Position numbers and translations under genes: made by a program. This document shows positions 5,167-6,266 of a stretch of DNA of 6,266 bases, piece by piece; position 1 is the first letter of the stretch, and each line of letters starts with the position of its first letter. The stretch comes from JAAYYM01 sp964483395 (GTDB lineage: Bacteria; Bacillota; Clostridia; Lachnospirales; Lachnospiraceae): the NCBI GenBank assembly GCA_964483395.1, contig CAZABT010000135.1:1-6266 (forward strand). Reading direction: 5' to 3'. The notes under the pieces are model-generated. The model saw nothing but the letters and a program-made list of their open reading frames with translations, ran no database searches and was not told where the DNA came from.

Positions 5167-6029
5167 TCATCTCTCCAATCCTGTGATATCGTCAGTTCCC
5201 TCCAGTTCATGAAAAACCTGTTCCAATGTCGGAGAATCCTTTCTGTCCTTCAGAAAAATTCCTGCACTGTACGCAGAGTGCGTATTTTGTTTTTCCTGTA
5301 CTTCATAAAAGCGTATAGACATATGCAGAGACTCTGCTTTGTCCGCAAAGGCTTTCGCCTGTTCAAAACCGATGATTCCATCGTGCTTACTTTGAATCAG
5401 CAGCAGCTTTGTCTTCTGATATTCCTTGAGTTTCAAGGAGGGATCTCCCACTTTCCAGCTTAAAGAATCGCCGTCCCCAAAGAAATTCTTCATCAACTGG
5501 TTACAGGCACCAGTCTGAGGATAATCGAAACATAATGGCCCTGCAAGAGAAATGAATCCATCAAATTCATCTGTTTGTATATTATGCTGTGCCTGTCTTT
5601 CTCTGTCAAAGCAAAGAAGTGCCCCCAGATGTGCTCCTGCAGACGACCCCATAATAACGGTCTTAGAATGCTTGCATCCCTTCTCTTCAAATGTTCTCTC
5701 AGCTTCACATACCCCTCAAATATATCCTCGCTAATCTCAGGGTAGTGATACTTGGATGCCTTGCGATATCCAAGCATCATACAATCAAAGCCCTCCAGCG
5801 CAATCTTCTGTCCGATGAAATAAAAATCCTTTGGAGAACCGGCATTCCAACCACCCCCATGAATATAAACGACCAGCGTATCCGCCTTTTTACACGGAGA
5901 AGGATAATACAGAAAATACTGATCCCGGTCTCCCCAGTTCACTTCCTCCGGTTGAATGTTTTTCTTGATTTTCAGTATTGGAACAATCAATTGACCATAG
6001 CTTAAATACTCTCGTAATGTATCATTCAT
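5167..6029 (-). pseudogene. Alpha/beta-hydrolase (esterase-like), broken by a one-base frameshift
   Basis: Two overlapping frames together make one alpha/beta hydrolase of about 287 residues. The first part (6029 to about 5685, 115 residues) carries the oxyanion-hole motif YIHGGGWNAG (HGGGW at 57-61) and a family-like stretch up to KLREHLK. The second frame takes over with EKGCKHSKTVIIMGSSAGAH, which has the nucleophile elbow G-S-S-A-G; the charge-relay residues are probably Asp in QSKHDG and His in NTHSAYSAG. Insertion of one base near 5681-5690 would join them. The first frame runs on to 5493 with sequence unlike the family, and the ATG at 5652 has no ribosome binding site, so separate expression of the second part is unlikely. 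ATG 6029 is favoured because GGAGG lies 11 bases before it; an ATG at 6047 is the alternative. The intact protein would be a cytoplasmic carboxylesterase or acyl hydrolase of the HGGGW/GxSxG type. A sequencing error is a real alternative to gene decay. Confidence 0.82.
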
Positions 6030-6070
6030 TATATCTACTGCCTCCATATTCTTGGTTCATCCCCCTGCGC

Positions 6071-6266
6071 TCACACTCCCACCGACATGATAATTGAAAA
6101 GGTTACGCCTAAAATCAAAGCCATCAGCGCAGTGAGGATCAGCCAGATTACTCCAATTAGAAGAACCACACCTATTGTCGAAAGAATCGGTCCAACTGTC
6201 TTGCCTTCCTTACGTCTTCTAATGATAAAAGGCGCTTGATATAGACTATGATCCTGCTTTTCTCGA
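6071..6266 (-). CDS. Partial membrane protein, C-terminal 64 residues
   Basis: An open frame enters from the right edge and ends with TGA at 6071-6073; the start lies outside the window. The visible part begins with polar residues (REKQDHSLYQAPFI), then a basic stretch (IRRRKEGKTVG, 15-25), then a long hydrophobic region (about 27-62) that can form one long or two short membrane helices, and stops almost at once with SVGV. The basic stretch before the helix suggests that the preceding part is cytoplasmic. It precedes the broken hydrolase gene by 41 bases on the same strand, so they may be cotranscribed. I do not recognise the family. Large sensor-like membrane proteins with HAAS/DUF1700 domains can look like this, but that is only a thought. 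Confidence 0.6.
   Translation of the reverse strand, partial: REKQDHSLYQAPFIIRRRKEGKTVGPILSTIGVVLLIGVIWLILTALMALILGVTFSIIMSVGV

Noticed and set aside
5163..5210. Upstream start for the HAD protein adding 16 residues
   Set aside because: No ribosome binding site precedes it, and the ATG at 5162 has GGAGAG at a good distance and puts the nucleophile aspartate at the usual place.
5493..5652. Overlap of the two hydrolase frames as a possible programmed frameshift
   Set aside because: The switch point by family likeness is near 5681-5690, outside the overlap, and no X-XXY-YYZ slippery heptamer is present; a plain one-base loss explains it better.
1..6266. CRISPR arrays, tRNA or rRNA genes, insertion sequences, attachment sites
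   Set aside because: No repeated spacer structure, no cloverleaf or ribosomal sequence, and no transposase or terminal inverted repeats were seen on reading either strand.

Overview
The window looks like a chromosomal segment from an anaerobic Firmicute, most likely a gut Clostridia of the Lachnospiraceae type. The reasons are moderate GC, strong AGGAGG-type ribosome binding sites on almost every gene, very tight packing, and a gene set (paired short chromate-transporter halves, a LysR regulator, a small CXXC protein of the CD1871A kind, a clostridial NapH-like polyferredoxin). This assignment is an inference from recalled families, not a database match.

Layout. Bases 1-144 are an upstream control region with a perfect dyad. 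Two adjacent genes (145-741, 742-1326, +) encode the two halves of a CHR-family anion transporter. A LysR regulator (1171-2154, -) converges on them, and its 3' end runs 156 bp into the second transporter gene. A divergent control region (2155-2372) separates lysR from a four-gene + strand operon (2373-4495): an exported, membrane-anchored TlpA-like thioredoxin, a 4-TM protein of unknown function, a 47-residue membrane peptide ending in a CXXC motif, and a NapH/NosR-like membrane iron-sulfur protein. This operon again converges with overlapping 3' ends (11 bp) on a minus-strand unit that reads, in order of transcription: the 3' end of an unrecognised membrane protein (6071-6266), an alpha/beta-hydrolase gene broken by a frameshift (5167-6029), and a HAD-family hydrolase (4485-5162).

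How the parts may work together. The most interesting unit is the 2373-4495 operon. It carries every part expected of a small trans-membrane electron relay: cytoplasmic-side ferredoxin clusters, membrane-embedded and outer-face cysteines, a tiny membrane CXXC protein, and an extracytoplasmic thioredoxin-fold protein. A plausible reading is that low-potential electrons are moved outward to reduce disulfides or another extracytoplasmic acceptor. The LysR regulator could control this operon (divergent), the transporter pair (convergent) or both; each promoter has dyads placed where such a regulator could bind. The hydrolase unit looks unrelated and is partly decayed, or contains a sequencing error.
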